Positions 16,461 through 25,113 of a stretch of DNA of 35,087 bases are shown here, piece after piece. This stretch comes from Hydrogenophaga sp. (GTDB lineage Bacteria; Pseudomonadota; Gammaproteobacteria; Burkholderiales; Burkholderiaceae_C), in NCBI RefSeq assembly GCF_019635465.1, contig NZ_JAHBZK010000024.1:1-35087 (forward strand), read 5' to 3'. A program made the position numbers and the translations under genes. How positions within the stretch are numbered: position 1 is the first letter of the stretch; each line of letters begins with the position of its first letter. Under the pieces are notes generated by a model. It worked only from the letters and a program-made list of their open reading frames with translations, was not told the DNA's origin and made no database searches.

Positions 16461-18464
16461 ATGGACCTGCCGGCGCTGCTGGACACCCTTGATCCCGCCG
16501 CGCCCCTGGCCGAGCGCCACCTCTGGTTGGTGGACGCGCTGGCGTGGGTGCGCGGCGAAGGCAACGACGTCAACGCCAGCGTGGCGCGTCTGCGCAGCTT
16601 TGTCGAAGCCCTGGAGCACAACGAGGCCCTGCAGGCGCGTTGGCGTGACTGGCTGCGCGTTTTCGTTGGCGCCATCGACATCACGCCGTTGCTGGCCGAC
16701 TTCGGCTTCGGCCCACGCAGCGCGTTCATGAGCGAGCTGGCGCACCGGCTGCGCCACAAGGTCCTGCCCGGCACGCCTGAGACCACCGACCTGGCCGAGC
16801 TCTTCGCCCTGCTGCTGCCCGCGCGTGCCGACGTGCACTGGATCAAGGCGCTCGACACCCACACGCTGCAGCGCCTGGGCCAGTTGCTGCCCGACGGCGC
16901 CACGCAGGTCTGGAACGACGCCCTGATGGACGCGCTCACCTTCTGTGTGAGCCAGGTCAGCGCCACCGGCTTCGCCTCCGAGATCCGCATCCGCATGTCG
17001 GACACGGCCAAAGCCGAAAAGCCCTTTCACGAACTGCCCTCCACCCTGGAAGGCCTGCGGCGCGAAGTGCGGGTGCACGGCACGCACAGCGAGGAAGCCG
17101 CGCAGGCGGCCGAACGCTTGCGCGAGCAGCTCGACGAATGCCGGCATGCCGCCTACACCGTGTACCACCACCTCGAGGAACACGGCGTGTCGGTCGGCAT
17201 CGTGTTCCGCCTTCGCCAGATGCGCGAGCACATCGTGCGCATCAAGCAGTTGCTGGACTGCCTGCTGTCTGACAAGCCCGGCCGTGCCAACGCCGCGCTG
17301 CTGGGTGACCTGGTGCAGATCGGCATCGACAACCGCAGCGTGCGCGCGCTCGTGGCCAGCAGTTCGCACCTCACCGCGGCCAAGGTCGCCGAGCGCAGCG
17401 CTGAGAGTGGCGAGCACTACATCACCCGCAACGGCGCCGAGTACCTGGGCATGCTGCGCAAGGCCGCCGGTGGCGGCTTCGTGCTGGGCTTCACCACCTG
17501 GCTCAAGTTCGGGCTGGTCGGGCTCGGCCTGTCCGCCTTCTGGTCGGGCTTTGCGGCAGGTTTCAATTACGCGGCCAGCTTCGTGCTCATCATGCTGCTG
17601 CACTGGACGGTTGCCACCAAGCAGCCCGCCGTCACCGCGCCGGCCATGGTGGCCAAGCTCAAGGACATCAAGGCCACGGGGGCGGTGCGCCGCTTCGTCG
17701 ACGAAGTCGCCAACCTCATCCGCTCGCAGATCGCGTCCATCCTCGGCAACATCGGCCTGGTGATTCCCACCGTGGCGCTGCTCAGCTTGGCACTGCAGTT
17801 CGTGACCGGCACACCCATGATCGATGCCGACAAGGCCCATCACACGCTGGACGATCACCACCTGCTCGGGCCCACCGTCATCTTTGCCGCCTTCACCGGC
17901 GTACTGCTGTTTGCCAGCAGCATCATCGCCGGGTGGGTCGAGAACGGGTTCGTGTTTCACCGGCTGGATTCGGCCCTGGCGCACAACCCGCGCTTCACCC
18001 GCGTGCTGGGCAAGGCGCGCGCGCAGCGCTGGGCCGGCGTGCTGCGCAACAACATCTCGGGTCTGGCCGCCAACATCTCGTTGGGCTTCATGCTCGGCCT
18101 GCTGCCGGTGATTGCCGAGTTCTTCGGTCTGGGCCTGCAGGTACGCCACGTCACGCTGTCGGCCGGGCAGGTCACCGCCGCAGCGTTCGCGCTGGGCACC
18201 GATGTGCTGCGGTTGCCCGCGTTCTGGTGGGCCGTGGCCGGTGTGGCGCTCATCGGCCCGATCAACCTCACCGTGAGCTTCTACCTGGCCTTTCGGCTGG
18301 CCCTGCAGGCACAAGCCATCAGCACCACCAACCGCCAGCTCATTGGCGCGGCCATTCGCCGGCGGTTGCGCTCGGCCCCATTGAGCTTTGTGCTGCCGTG
18401 GCGCGTACGCACCGAGCCCGACGACGACGCGGCGCCCGACAGCCCCGGCGGCACCCATGGGTGA
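16461..18464 (+). CDS. Gcr-type 'site-specific recombinase' family membrane protein
   Basis: The 667-residue product matches the family usually annotated as site-specific recombinase after Neisseria Gcr. The N-terminal half is soluble and helical, followed by the conserved HYITRNGAEYLGMLRKAAGGG segment (about 313-334). The C-terminal half has about six to eight hydrophobic helices between residues 335 and 635, including the FWSGFAAGFNYAASFVLIMLLH segment. I see none of the catalytic motifs of tyrosine or serine recombinases, so the textbook name is doubtful and a membrane role is more likely. I chose the ATG at 16461 rather than the TTG at 16443. Its stop overlaps the thiL start by eight bases, so it is co-translated with a metabolic gene. 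Confidence 0.8.
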   Translation: MDLPALLDTLDPAAPLAERHLWLVDALAWVRGEGNDVNASVARLRSFVEALEHNEALQARWRDWLRVFVGAIDITPLLADFGFGPRSAFMSELAHRLRHKVLPGTPETTDLAELFALLLPARADVHWIKALDTHTLQRLGQLLPDGATQVWNDALMDALTFCVSQVSATGFASEIRIRMSDTAKAEKPFHELPSTLEGLRREVRVHGTHSEEAAQAAERLREQLDECRHAAYTVYHHLEEHGVSVGIVFRLRQMREHIVRIKQLLDCLLSDKPGRANAALLGDLVQIGIDNRSVRALVASSSHLTAAKVAERSAESGEHYITRNGAEYLGMLRKAAGGGFVLGFTTWLKFGLVGLGLSAFWSGFAAGFNYAASFVLIMLLHWTVATKQPAVTAPAMVAKLKDIKATGAVRRFVDEVANLIRSQIASILGNIGLVIPTVALLSLALQFVTGTPMIDADKAHHTLDDHHLLGPTVIFAAFTGVLLFASSIIAGWVENGFVFHRLDSALAHNPRFTRVLGKARAQRWAGVLRNNISGLAANISLGFMLGLLPVIAEFFGLGLQVRHVTLSAGQVTAAAFALGTDVLRLPAFWWAVAGVALIGPINLTVSFYLAFRLALQAQAISTTNRQLIGAAIRRRLRSAPLSFVLPWRVRTEPDDDAAPDSPGGTHG

Positions 18465-19425
18465 GTTCGACCTCATCGCGCGCCACTTCACGCGCGCGGC
18501 ACCGAGCGGCAGTGCGGTGGTGCTGGGCGTCGGCGACGACGGCGCGCTGCTGCAACCCACACCCGGGCACCAGTTGGTGATCAGCAGCGACATGTTGGTC
18601 GAGGGTCGACACTTCTTCCCTGGCGCCGATCCCGAGCGCCTGGGCCACAAGGCGCTGGCGGTCAACCTCTCCGACCTCGCCGCGATGGGCGCCCGCCCCA
18701 TCGGCTTCACCCTCGCCCTGGCATTGCCAGAAGCCGACGACACCTGGCTGGCCGGCTTTGCCAAAGGTCTGTTCGCCCTGGCCGATGCCTGCGCCTGCCC
18801 GTTGGTGGGTGGCGACACCACGCGCGGCCCACTCAACCTGTGCATCACCGTCTTTGGCGAGGTGCTGCCCGGGCGCGCACTGCGACGCGACGCAGCCCTG
18901 CCCGGCGACGATCTCTGGCTCAGTGGCCGCACCGGCGAGGCACGCCTGGCGCTGGCCCTGCGCCGCGGCGAAGCCTGGGCCCGGGGCGATCTGGCCTCGG
19001 TGGCCGAGCGCATGGACCGCCCCACACCGCGCCTCGCACTGGGGCAGGCACTGGCGGGAATCGACGGCGTGCACGCCGCACTGGACGTGAGCGACGGCCT
19101 GCTGGGCGATCTGGGCCACATCCTGCGGGCCAGTGGCGTGGGGGCTGACGTCTTTGTGGACGCGCTGCCGGTGGCGCCCGCGTTGCGCGGCCTGGATGAG
19201 AGACACCGCCTGGACTGCATGGTGGCCGGGGGGGACGACTACGAGTTGCTGTTCAGCGCGAGCACGGCCAGCGCGCCGCACATTGATCGGATCGGTACCG
19301 AGCTGGGCCTGAACGTGACGCGCATTGGTCGACTGGTCCCGGCGGAGGGGCTTCGCCTGATCGACGCGACGGGGCAATCGCGTCTGGCGCAGCCGCTCGG
19401 CTTCGATCACTTCGGCAGCCACTGA
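18457..19425 (+). CDS. thiL: Thiamine-monophosphate kinase
   Basis: ThiL phosphorylates thiamine monophosphate to the active cofactor thiamine diphosphate. The 322-residue product has the PurM-like ATP-binding fold motifs: GVGDDGALL (Asp27, Asp28), SSDMLVEGRHF, HKALAVNLSDLAAMGA, VGGDTTRG, ALDVSDGLLGDLGHI and AGGDDYELLF. The ATG at 18457 gives the family N-terminus GEFDLIARHF and overlaps the preceding gene by eight bases. In most relatives pgpA follows directly; here four other genes intervene. Identity is certain. Confidence 0.96.
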   Translation: MGEFDLIARHFTRAAPSGSAVVLGVGDDGALLQPTPGHQLVISSDMLVEGRHFFPGADPERLGHKALAVNLSDLAAMGARPIGFTLALALPEADDTWLAGFAKGLFALADACACPLVGGDTTRGPLNLCITVFGEVLPGRALRRDAALPGDDLWLSGRTGEARLALALRRGEAWARGDLASVAERMDRPTPRLALGQALAGIDGVHAALDVSDGLLGDLGHILRASGVGADVFVDALPVAPALRGLDERHRLDCMVAGGDDYELLFSASTASAPHIDRIGTELGLNVTRIGRLVPAEGLRLIDATGQSRLAQPLGFDHFGSH

Positions 19426-19592
19426 CAGCGAGTCGCGACTTTGGCTGTCGCGCCCGCGCCAGGCGTCGCGCCAACGCACCAGCTTTGACAAACATCATGC
19501 GCAACGGGTCGAGCATCCCCTAGCATCCGTGCATTGCCGAGCCTTCGCTGCGGGACACACCGCCTCGACAGAACGCCGGCCGAGGAGATGAG

Positions 19593-20072
19593 ATGCCTTC
19601 CCGTTTGCGGTTGCCGTTCTGTGCCTGCTGTGCGGCCGCTGCATTGCTGGCGGGGTGTGCCAGCTTCGTCAACGACGACACCCACCCGCTGCGCATCGAG
19701 TTGGCTCAAGCCGACGGCCGCCTCGTCGACGGCGCCCCCTGCACGCTGATCCGCGGCGCCCAACAGATCCAGGTCTGGTCCGGCGAAACCATGCCCGCCC
19801 TGCGTGGACGCGACGACATCCACGTCACTTGCCGCGCCAACGGTCAGAGCGAGGCCACTGGCACGCTGATTTCGCGCGCCAATGTCGGCCTAGCCGGCAA
19901 CATCTTCTTTGGCGGTGGCGTGGGCGCCATCGTCGACCACAGCAACGCCCGCGCCTACACCTACCCCACCTGGGTTCGACTGGTTGTCGGCGAAACACGC
20001 GTCTACGACCGGCGCGACGAAGTGGACGGCCAACCGCTGCTCGGGCAACCGCCCACGCCCAACAAGCCATGA
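19593..20072 (+). CDS. Lipoprotein of unknown function (159 residues)
   Basis: The product has a lipoprotein signal sequence with the lipobox LLAGC near residues 19-23, then a domain of about 135 residues. The segment GNIFFGGGVGAIVDHSNARAYTYPTW near residues 108-133 resembles a glycine-rich, Asp-containing motif that I recall from conserved hypothetical lipoproteins, including those ending in a YP pair, but I know no assigned function. It starts at ATG with GAGGAG upstream. The 167-bp spacer before it contains a stem just after thiL (19424-19429 with 19444-19449) and a perfect TTGACA -35-like hexamer (19485-19490) without a good -10. It is the first of three consecutive lipoprotein genes. Confidence 0.8.
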   Translation: MPSRLRLPFCACCAAAALLAGCASFVNDDTHPLRIELAQADGRLVDGAPCTLIRGAQQIQVWSGETMPALRGRDDIHVTCRANGQSEATGTLISRANVGLAGNIFFGGGVGAIVDHSNARAYTYPTWVRLVVGETRVYDRRDEVDGQPLLGQPPTPNKP

Positions 20073-20110
20073 CGGCACATATTCCCTTCCCAACCACCCG
20101 AGGCCCTCAA

Positions 20111-20680
20111 ATGCCCCTGTCCCGTCGCATCCTCACCCTGACGCTGGTGCTGTTCGCCGCGCTGCTCCATGGCTGCGCCATCCGCACGCCGCCCTATGCC
20201 CCCAGCGTGGACAACATCGACCTGGCGCGCCACAGCGGCGCCCGGCCTGTTGCGCTGGGCAGTTTCGTGGTCGGGGCTGGTCTCGACAGCGGAACACGCA
20301 TCGGGCTGCGCGGCGCCAGCATGGAATCCTCCGTGGGCAGCGACTACGCGGCCTATCTGGCGCAGGCGCTTCGCCAGGAGCTGCACCTCGCTGGCAAGCT
20401 CGACCCGAAGTCCACGATCGAGATCTCGGGAACGTTGGTGGGCAATGACATCGCCGCCGCCGGCATCTCGACCAACAGCGGCTACGTAGAAGCACGGTTC
20501 GTGGTGCGATCGGCCGGGCAGGTGCGCTACGACGCCGTCAAGCGCGCCGAGGCCAGTTGGGATTCCTCCCTCATGGGCGCCATCGCCATTCCCAAAGCCC
20601 AACAGCAGTACCCCGCCCTGGTGCAAATGCTGTTGAAAGCACTGTGGTCGGACCCCCGGTTCGTCGCCGCCCTCCAATAA
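20111..20680 (+). CDS. Lipoprotein of unknown function (189 residues)
   Basis: The product begins with a lipoprotein signal sequence, lipobox LLHGC near residue 23, followed by a proline-containing linker (TPPYAPS). The globular part of about 150 residues has a pattern of beta-rich segments (VALGSFVVGAG, STIEISGTLVGND, VEARFVVRSAG) and an amphipathic helix YAAYLAQALRQEL. This layout recalls YajG-like or LptE-like outer-membrane lipoproteins, but no diagnostic motif is visible, so I leave the function open. It lies 38 bp after the first lipoprotein gene and 20 bp before the third. They are probably one transcription unit. Confidence 0.8.
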   Translation: MPLSRRILTLTLVLFAALLHGCAIRTPPYAPSVDNIDLARHSGARPVALGSFVVGAGLDSGTRIGLRGASMESSVGSDYAAYLAQALRQELHLAGKLDPKSTIEISGTLVGNDIAAAGISTNSGYVEARFVVRSAGQVRYDAVKRAEASWDSSLMGAIAIPKAQQQYPALVQMLLKALWSDPRFVAALQ

Positions 20681-20700
20681 CACCCTCGAAAGGCACTCCC

Positions 20701-21330
20701 ATGCTCAAGCGTTTCCTGCTCCTGATGGCCCTGCCTGTTGTGGCGGCCCTCGTGGGCTGCGCCCACCCGATCTCGCTCACGGCCGACACAGCGCCTTTGA
20801 TGGGCCTGGGCACCGGACAAAAGGTCGACCGCACCGCCGTTCTCGTCATGACGGAGGCCCAACTGGCGCAAGAGGTCGTGAGTCCTGGTGGCGGCGGCGA
20901 CAAAGTCAGCTACAAGCCCTACAAGGACATGCAGTCCGGCCTGTATGTGGCCTTGAACGAGGTGTTTGCCCAGACCCGCGTCGCCACCAGCCTCAACGAC
21001 CCGCGCGTGGGCAACGATCCGGCCACGCTGGTGGTGATCCCGACCATCACCACCACGTCCTACTCGCCCAGCCTGTTCACCTGGCCACCCACGATCTTCA
21101 CGATCACGGTCGAGCTGAGCCTGACCGACGCGGGTCGCACGACGCCATCGGCCAAGGTGCGCGCGCAGGGCGAAGGGCGCGCGGAGTTCGATGAGTTCAA
21201 GAGCGATTTCTCGCTGTCGTCCAAACGCGCCGCACAGGACGTGCTGACCAAGCTGATCAACGCGCTGCAGGCACAGGCCGACAACGTGCGCCGCTGGACC
21301 ACCACCCAGGCCGAGCAGCCCGCGCATTGA
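20701..21330 (+). CDS. Lipoprotein of unknown function (209 residues)
   Basis: The product has a lipoprotein signal sequence with lipobox LVGC (cysteine near residue 20). The mature part contains VLVMTEAQLAQEVVSPGGGGDKVSYKPY, a beta-rich stretch VVIPTITTTSYSPSLFTWPPTIFTITVELSLTD split here as two strands around a WPPT turn, and a C-terminal helical region (residues about 165-200). I do not recognise a family. It has AAAGG upstream of the ATG. Its stop is 18 bp from the end of the convergent TIR-like membrane gene. Together with the two preceding genes it forms a lipoprotein trio. Confidence 0.78.
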   Translation: MLKRFLLLMALPVVAALVGCAHPISLTADTAPLMGLGTGQKVDRTAVLVMTEAQLAQEVVSPGGGGDKVSYKPYKDMQSGLYVALNEVFAQTRVATSLNDPRVGNDPATLVVIPTITTTSYSPSLFTWPPTIFTITVELSLTDAGRTTPSAKVRAQGEGRAEFDEFKSDFSLSSKRAAQDVLTKLINALQAQADNVRRWTTTQAEQPAH

Positions 21331-21348
21331 TCGGCAGCGGCGCTGGCC

Positions 21349-22896
21349 TCATTCGCCCGCCAACGCCGCCACCACCACCCGCACGCCGCGCTCGTCCAGC
21401 CGTTCGCAAGTCACCCAGACGAAGCGCCCAGCGGGCGCTGAAACGGCATCCGCTTCGGCCGTGGCCCGATCGGTGTGCCCGTCCACCAGCACCACCACGC
21501 GCTGCAGATGCCCGGCCGCGGCCAGCACCGTCAGCTCGTGGCGGCACCCTTGGTTGTGGGCCTGAAAGCCGCGCAGGTCCATGAGCACGATGTCGGCGCG
21601 CCCGACCAGGGCGTTCAGCGCCAGTTGCCAGGTGTTGTCGTGGCAGTAGCACTCCTCCACCCGGTAGCGGCCATCGGGGTCGGGGTCCGTGCGCATGGCG
21701 TCTTCGCGCCGCCACAGCTGCTCGGCGTCGCCAATGAAGCGCTCGTTCAAACGCCCATTGAGGAAGGTGAAGACGTCGTCGGGGTCGATGGTGCGGCTGA
21801 GCAGGTCGGTGCCCGCGATCAGCACCGTACGCCCCACCAGGCGCCAGCGCTCAATGACGCGATCGAACAGCACCTGCACCGCTGCGTCCTGCTGGAACAC
21901 CCGCAGCACCAGCAGCGTGGCGGGCGTGCCCTGCGGCCGCAGCCATGCGCGCATGGCCCACTGCATCAACGGCAACCACAACCAGGGCAGCAGCGTGACC
22001 AGGCCGACCCAGCCGCTGCCTTGCAGCGATGGCAGCGCGCTGGCCGACAACACCACCGCCCAATACGCCGCCACGAGAAAGCCCAGGTCCGAAAAGCGCT
22101 GTGCCTGGTAGGCCTGCGCCAGCACACGCGCCAGCCACCAGGCCGGCCAGGCCAGCACCAGCCACGGCAACACCGCCAGCAGCACGATGCTTGGCCAGGC
22201 GCCCAGCACGCCCACCAGCCAGAGCAACCACGCCGGCGGCGACCCCAAGCCGTCAAGCTGCCACAGCTGCACCGCCAGCGTGCCGGCCGACCACAACAGC
22301 CCGATCGGCAGCAGGTACGGCGCGATGGCGCGAATGCGCCCACTGGCGCCGATCAACAGACTGACCACCGCCGGCAAAGCCACCAGTCCGGCCAGCCAGC
22401 CCGCGCTGCTGCCCAGCGACAAGGGCTCGACCGAGCGCCAGCGCACCAGCAGCAACATCACCAGCAGGTACACGCCCACCGCCAGCCAGGTGCGCGTCCA
22501 GCTCCAGCGCCACAGCAACCCCCAGGTCAGCACCAGGGGCCACGCGTACACCAGCCCCAGCGTGAGCCAGCGCCCCGGCGTCAGCAGGCCCTCGCCGTAC
22601 AGCAGCGCCAGGGCCAAAGCGGCATGGGTGAGGCCGATGAGCAGACCAACGCCAGTGAGCGCGAGCATCTGGCGTCGCATGGCGCGATGCAGTCGATGCG
22701 CACCGGGCAACGGTGTGCGCGGCTGCGACGGTGTCTGCGTGCCAGGCGTTGTGGCACCGCGCGCAGCCGGCGTGTTTGGCGTCAGCCGCATGAGCGCGAG
22801 CATGCGACGCCGGTACAGGCCGCCGATGAGCCAGGCCGCCACCACCGCGATCAGCACGCCCAGCAGCAAGGCCGTGAGGATGGCTCCCGAGTTCAA
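21349..22896 (-). CDS. Polytopic membrane protein with TIR-like C-terminal domain
   Basis: The 515-residue product has one N-terminal membrane helix (about 5-27), a Pro/Thr-rich linker (about 38-72), seven or eight more hydrophobic helices up to about residue 312, and a soluble domain of about 190 residues at the C-terminus. The segment DIVLMDLRGF...QGCRHEL (about 435-455), followed by VVVLVDGHTD, resembles TIR helix-C/strand-D, where a conserved GC..E/EL carries the catalytic glutamate (here Glu454 would be the candidate). The similarity is by eye and could be to another nucleotide-hydrolase or Rossmann-like fold. The TTG start at 22894-22896 is supported by GGAGG six bases upstream. It is transcribed towards the lipoprotein genes, opposite to pgpA. 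Confidence 0.55.
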   Translation of the reverse strand: MNSGAILTALLLGVLIAVVAAWLIGGLYRRRMLALMRLTPNTPAARGATTPGTQTPSQPRTPLPGAHRLHRAMRRQMLALTGVGLLIGLTHAALALALLYGEGLLTPGRWLTLGLVYAWPLVLTWGLLWRWSWTRTWLAVGVYLLVMLLLVRWRSVEPLSLGSSAGWLAGLVALPAVVSLLIGASGRIRAIAPYLLPIGLLWSAGTLAVQLWQLDGLGSPPAWLLWLVGVLGAWPSIVLLAVLPWLVLAWPAWWLARVLAQAYQAQRFSDLGFLVAAYWAVVLSASALPSLQGSGWVGLVTLLPWLWLPLMQWAMRAWLRPQGTPATLLVLRVFQQDAAVQVLFDRVIERWRLVGRTVLIAGTDLLSRTIDPDDVFTFLNGRLNERFIGDAEQLWRREDAMRTDPDPDGRYRVEECYCHDNTWQLALNALVGRADIVLMDLRGFQAHNQGCRHELTVLAAAGHLQRVVVLVDGHTDRATAEADAVSAPAGRFVWVTCERLDERGVRVVVAALAGE

Positions 22897-22953
22897 GGTC
22901 TGCCTCCGCAATGGTCCGGCGGGCAGTATCGGACCGCCACCTATCATTCGGCA

Positions 22954-23460
22954 ATGACCGCGAGCCCCGTCACCTCCCCCACCTGGCGATTTCTGCTGAG
23001 CCACCCGGCCCACTTCATTGCCCTGGGTGGCGGCGCCGGCCTGGCCCGCGTGGCCCCCGGGACCGCGGGCACCTTGTGGGCCTGGGTCGGGTGGCTGGTG
23101 TTGCAGCGGGTGCTGCCCCACGACAGCCTGGGCCTGGTGATCGCCATCGCGACCCTCATCGGCTGGTGGGCGTGCACGGTGACGGCTCGGCACATGGGCA
23201 TTGCCGATTCGGGCCACATCGTGTGGGACGAAGTGGTGGCCTTCTGGCTGGTGCTCTGGCTCATCGCGCCCAGCAGCTTCTGGGCGCAACTGGTGGCGTT
23301 TGCCCTGTTTCGCCTGTTCGATGCCGTCAAGGTGGGCCCCATGGCGTGGGCCGACCAGACCTTCAAGGGTTTCGGCCCGCGCGGCGGCTTCGGCATCCTG
23401 CTTGATGACTTCGCCGCGGCCTTGTGCACGCTGCTCGTGATTGCGCTGTGGCGCTTCTGA
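22954..23460 (+). CDS. pgpA: Phosphatidylglycerophosphatase A
   Basis: PgpA removes the phosphate from phosphatidylglycerol phosphate in the inner membrane, the last step of phosphatidylglycerol synthesis. The 168-residue product has the family motifs RVAPGTAGTLWAW, the metal-binding DSGHIVWDEVVAFWL and the FRLFDAVKVGPMAWAD segment, with several membrane helices. It starts at ATG 57 bp from the divergent TTG of the membrane protein gene. It is followed by pncC after 13 bp. Identity is firm. Confidence 0.93.
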   Translation: MTASPVTSPTWRFLLSHPAHFIALGGGAGLARVAPGTAGTLWAWVGWLVLQRVLPHDSLGLVIAIATLIGWWACTVTARHMGIADSGHIVWDEVVAFWLVLWLIAPSSFWAQLVAFALFRLFDAVKVGPMAWADQTFKGFGPRGGFGILLDDFAAALCTLLVIALWRF

Positions 23461-23473
23461 CGCGGAGATCCCG

Positions 23474-23959
23474 ATGGACGACCCGACCCTGCTGAACCTT
23501 GTCACCCGGCTGTCGCACCACCTGCTCGATCGCGGCTGGATGATGGCCACCGCCGAGAGCTGCACCGGCGGCCTGATCGCGGGCGCGTGCACCGAACTCA
23601 GCGGCTCCAGCGACTGGTTCGAGCGCGGCTTCGTCACCTACTCCAACCTCGCCAAGACCGAGCTGCTGGGCGTGCCCGACGCGCTGATTGCCGAGCACGG
23701 CGCGGTGAGCGAGCCGGTGGCGCGCGCCATGGCGCTGGGCGCGCTGGACCGGTCCCCGGCACGCTGTGCGGTGGCGGTGACCGGCATTGCCGGCCCCACC
23801 GGTGGCTCGCCCGACAAACCGGTGGGCACCGTGTGGTTCGGCTGGTGCACCCCGGCCGGTCAGTTCACCCAACGCGAGCAGTTCGACGGCGATCGCGCAA
23901 CGGTGCGCCGTGCCACGGTCGCCCACGCGCTGGCGGGTCTTCTGCAACGCCTGCCCTGA
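23474..23959 (+). CDS. pncC: Nicotinamide-nucleotide amidohydrolase (CinA C-terminal domain)
   Basis: PncC deamidates nicotinamide mononucleotide to nicotinate mononucleotide in NAD salvage. The 161-residue product corresponds to the stand-alone C-terminal domain of CinA, with the TAESCTGGLIAG motif (Ser29), FVTYSNLAKTELLGV, and VTGIAGPTGGSPDKPVGTVWFG. Length matches the single-domain form. It lies between pgpA (13 bp) and the AlkC-like gene (14 bp), an arrangement seen in related proteobacteria for the pgpA-pncC pair. Identity is firm. Confidence 0.93.
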   Translation: MDDPTLLNLVTRLSHHLLDRGWMMATAESCTGGLIAGACTELSGSSDWFERGFVTYSNLAKTELLGVPDALIAEHGAVSEPVARAMALGALDRSPARCAVAVTGIAGPTGGSPDKPVGTVWFGWCTPAGQFTQREQFDGDRATVRRATVAHALAGLLQRLP

Positions 23960-23973
23960 CGCCGCGGCGCGCG

Positions 23974-25113
23974 ATGGCCGAACCCTTCAAGCTGCTCATC
24001 AATGCCGAGACGGTGCGCCACGCCAGCGCGCACCTGCGCAGGCAATGGCGCGGCTTCGACACGCGCCGCTTCGAGACCACCCTGCTCGACGGCCTCGACG
24101 CGCTCGAGTTCAAGGCCCGCGCCATGCGCTGGGCCGATGCGCTGCAAGCCACGATGCCCGCGGACTTCGACCGCGCCTGTGGCCTCATCGAGCAGGCCCT
24201 GGCACCGCCGCTGTCCGTCGACGAGGCCGGCGAACCCATTGGCCTGCAAGGTGGCCTTCACCCGGACGGCATCGCCGGCTGGGCGTTGTGGGGCACGGGC
24301 GAGTGGGTGACGCGCAGCGGTCAGCACGCGCCGCTGCGCGCGCTGCAATGCCTGCACGCCATTACCCAACGCTTCACCGCGGAATTCGCCATCCGGCCCT
24401 TCATCGCGCAACACCCCGAGGCCGTGTGGCCGGTGCTGCGGCAATGGGTGCACGACGACAGCGCCCACGTGCGCCGCCTGGTGAGCGAAGGCAGCCGCCC
24501 TCGCCTGCCCTGGGGTTTGCGGCTGCAAGCCCTGGTGAAAAACCCGGCGCCCACGCTGCCTCTGCTGCTGGCCCTGCAGGACGATCCCAGTGCCTACGTG
24601 CGGCGCAGCGTCGCCAACCACCTCAACGACATCGCCAAGGACCACCCTGCCCTCGTCGCCCAGTGGGTCGGCCAGCACCGACCGGGCGCCTCGCCCGCGC
24701 GCGAAGCACTGCTGCGCCACGCGAGTCGGGGTCTCATCAAGGCCGGGCACGCGCCCACCCTGGCGGCCTGGGGCCTGACGCAGGGCTTCGACGGCAGCGC
24801 CACGCTGCGCCTGTCGGCGCGATCGGTGCGTGTGGGCGAGCGCATCGACCTGTTGGGTGAACTGAAAGCCACCAGCGCGCAGCACCTGGTGGTCGACTAC
24901 GCGGTGCACCACGTCAAGGCCAACGGCGGCACCGCCCCGAAGGTCTTCAAGGGCTGGAAGCTGTCGATGGCCGCGGGCGAGACCCGCTCGCTGCAGAAGT
25001 CGCACTCGCTGCGCGAGGTCACCACGCGGCGCCTCTACCCGGGGCGTCACCGCATCGAGTTGCTGGTCAACGGCGTGGCCGTGGCCGACGCCGCCTTCGA
25101 ACTCAAGCCTTGA
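23974..25113 (+). CDS. AlkC-type DNA alkylation repair glycosylase
   Basis: The 379-residue product has the HEAT-like repeat fold of the AlkC/AlkD glycosylases that excise alkylated bases such as 3-methyladenine from DNA. The segments VRRLVSEGSRPRLPWGLRL (about 166-184) and VRRSVANHLNDIAKDHP (about 209-225) are characteristic. The last 100 residues (about 275-379) form a beta-rich domain with KVFKGWKLSMAAGETRSLQKSHS, matching the Ig-like C-terminal domain known from AlkC. The ATG at 23974 is the first after pncC and gives a family-like N-terminus. Its last eleven bases overlap the end of the convergent nitroreductase gene. Confidence 0.85.
   Translation: MAEPFKLLINAETVRHASAHLRRQWRGFDTRRFETTLLDGLDALEFKARAMRWADALQATMPADFDRACGLIEQALAPPLSVDEAGEPIGLQGGLHPDGIAGWALWGTGEWVTRSGQHAPLRALQCLHAITQRFTAEFAIRPFIAQHPEAVWPVLRQWVHDDSAHVRRLVSEGSRPRLPWGLRLQALVKNPAPTLPLLLALQDDPSAYVRRSVANHLNDIAKDHPALVAQWVGQHRPGASPAREALLRHASRGLIKAGHAPTLAAWGLTQGFDGSATLRLSARSVRVGERIDLLGELKATSAQHLVVDYAVHHVKANGGTAPKVFKGWKLSMAAGETRSLQKSHSLREVTTRRLYPGRHRIELLVNGVAVADAAFELKP

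Noticed and set aside
16248-19220. A 990-codon open frame on the minus strand
   Set aside because: It lies antisense to the Gcr-like gene and thiL, which have clear family motifs. Its translation is low-complexity, Arg/Ala/Gln-rich, and typical of the antisense frames of GC-rich coding DNA.
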